DNA from: Verrucomicrobiota bacterium
GTDB lineage: Bacteria > Verrucomicrobiota > Verrucomicrobiia > Limisphaerales > UBA11358
Assembly: GCA_026225155.1 (NCBI GenBank)
Contig: JAMFSG010000071.1
Coordinates: 1-6,512, forward strand
Reading direction: 5' to 3'
Length of the DNA stretch: 6,512 nucleotides
Below the pieces are notes generated by a model. It saw only the letters and a program-made list of their open reading frames with translations, was not told where the DNA came from and did not search any database. Of this stretch, positions 5,864-6,512 are shown piece by piece. Position numbers and translations under genes: made by a program. How positions within the stretch are numbered: the stretch's first letter is position 1; every line of letters begins with the position of its first letter.

Positions 5864-6512
5864 TCAATGCCTGCGGCGCATCATAAAAAAACAGACGATG
5901 CCGCCGATGGTGGCCAGCGTGATCGCCGAAGGTTCCGGGACGGCGGCGACGGGCGTGCCGGACACAATGACATTGTCAATGTAATCAGCTCCCGCTAAAC
6001 CAACATTGCCGCCGCCTACGGAAGTTGTAGCTTCATCAATTATCCTGAAATATAATTTGGAAATACCATTAAGGGCGATCAGCCCGCTTAAATCGTCAGA
6101 AAAGGAAGTCGAAGCGTCCGTTGTCGCCGTGTGCCAGCTCACGCCTGATGGAATAGTGTAGGTGGAACCAACATTATTAAAAGTGGTTCCATCAAGACTG
6201 TAAGCGAGTTGAAAAACAGCCGGCCCGGTGGAACTACCGTTTTGACTGTAGGAGAGGCTAATGTTCTCAAAACCAATAGTGCTGACCGTAAATTGCCAGT
6301 AATCTCCCACCGCCCAATGGTTGGCTTCAAATGCGGTCAGGGAACCATTGCCTTGAAAGGTGGAAAATGTCGTTGTGCCGCTGGCATGCGAACCCAAAAT
6401 CGTCGCCGTGCCAGTTTGGCTGCCGCTTTCTGGACTATAAGGTCCGGATGAAGTTGGCATGCTCGTTTCAAAAGTCCAACCCGCGAGCACGTCGGCTTTT
6501 GATGTTTGAATA
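5864..6512 (-). CDS. PEP-CTERM sorting-domain protein, N-terminus missing
   Basis: The frame is open to the right window edge, so 215 C-terminal residues are visible and the signal peptide lies outside; the GTG at 6490 is internal. The C-terminal 25 residues (191-215) are a textbook PEP-CTERM tail: VPEPS, then a hydrophobic span (AITLATIGGIVCFFMM) and the basic end RRRH. In this family the tail is recognised by an exosortase, cleaved near PEP, and the protein is released or bound to the surface matrix. The visible body is Ser/Thr/Gly-rich and low in charge, with a beta-sandwich look: WTFET near the start, FQLAYSLDGTTFNNVG in the middle and a DYIDNVIVSG strand just before the tail, as in many secreted autotransport-like or lectin-like PEP-CTERM proteins. 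No enzyme motif is seen. No exosortase gene is in the window. A strong terminator follows it, so it is probably the last or only gene of its transcript. Confidence 0.9.
   Translation of the reverse strand, partial: IQTSKADVLAGWTFETSMPTSSGPYSPESGSQTGTATILGSHASGTTTFSTFQGNGSLTAFEANHWAVGDYWQFTVSTIGFENISLSYSQNGSSTGPAVFQLAYSLDGTTFNNVGSTYTIPSGVSWHTATTDASTSFSDDLSGLIALNGISKLYFRIIDEATTSVGGGNVGLAGADYIDNVIVSGTPVAAVPEPSAITLATIGGIVCFFMMRRRH

Noticed and set aside
1..6512. A new multi-gene defence or mobile system
   Set aside because: All six genes fall in well-known families with ordinary roles, orientations are mixed, and no nuclease, transposase, reverse transcriptase or toxin-like gene is present. DprA alone is a housekeeping/competence gene here.

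Overview
The window carries six protein-coding genes, two of them cut by the window edges, and only short non-coding gaps. It looks like ordinary chromosome from a Gram-negative bacterium with a PEP-CTERM/exosortase surface-protein system. The combination of PEP-CTERM protein style, TPR-glycosyltransferase, inverted TTTCAAG heptad repeat and absent Shine-Dalgarno sequences makes me favour Verrucomicrobiota (Pedosphaera-like). That placement is an inference from family character, not a search result.

Layout, left to right. (1) The 3' part of a plus-strand TPR protein with a GT-B type glycosyltransferase domain, 1-1122. (2) dprA/smf on the minus strand, 1129-2238, convergent with the first gene and separated from it by 6 bases. 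(3) A 93-base divergent gap filled almost completely by a large imperfect palindrome of 4+4 heptads (2249-2328); a near-consensus sigma70 promoter for dprA straddles its left edge. (4) A plus-strand family 2 glycosyltransferase of the polyprenyl-phosphate sugar transferase type, 2332-3153. (5) A minus-strand polytopic membrane protein of the oligosaccharide flippase type, 3189-4484. (6) A minus-strand M20 zinc amidohydrolase resembling ArgE/DapE, 4573-5769. (7) A factor-independent terminator (5807-5837) ending the last gene, a minus-strand PEP-CTERM protein (5864 to the right edge, N-terminus missing).

Functionally, the TPR-glycosyltransferase, the GT2 enzyme and the flippase fit surface glycan assembly, and PEP-CTERM proteins are known to co-occur with exopolysaccharide genes. 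However, these genes face different ways and do not form one operon. dprA (DNA uptake and recombination) and the ArgE-like enzyme (amino-acid metabolism) look like unrelated housekeeping neighbours. I found no CRISPR, tRNA, rRNA, transposase, phage or defence genes. The most interesting local signal is the heptad palindrome that supplies the -35 box of a probably leaderless dprA transcript. I see no convincing new multi-gene system.
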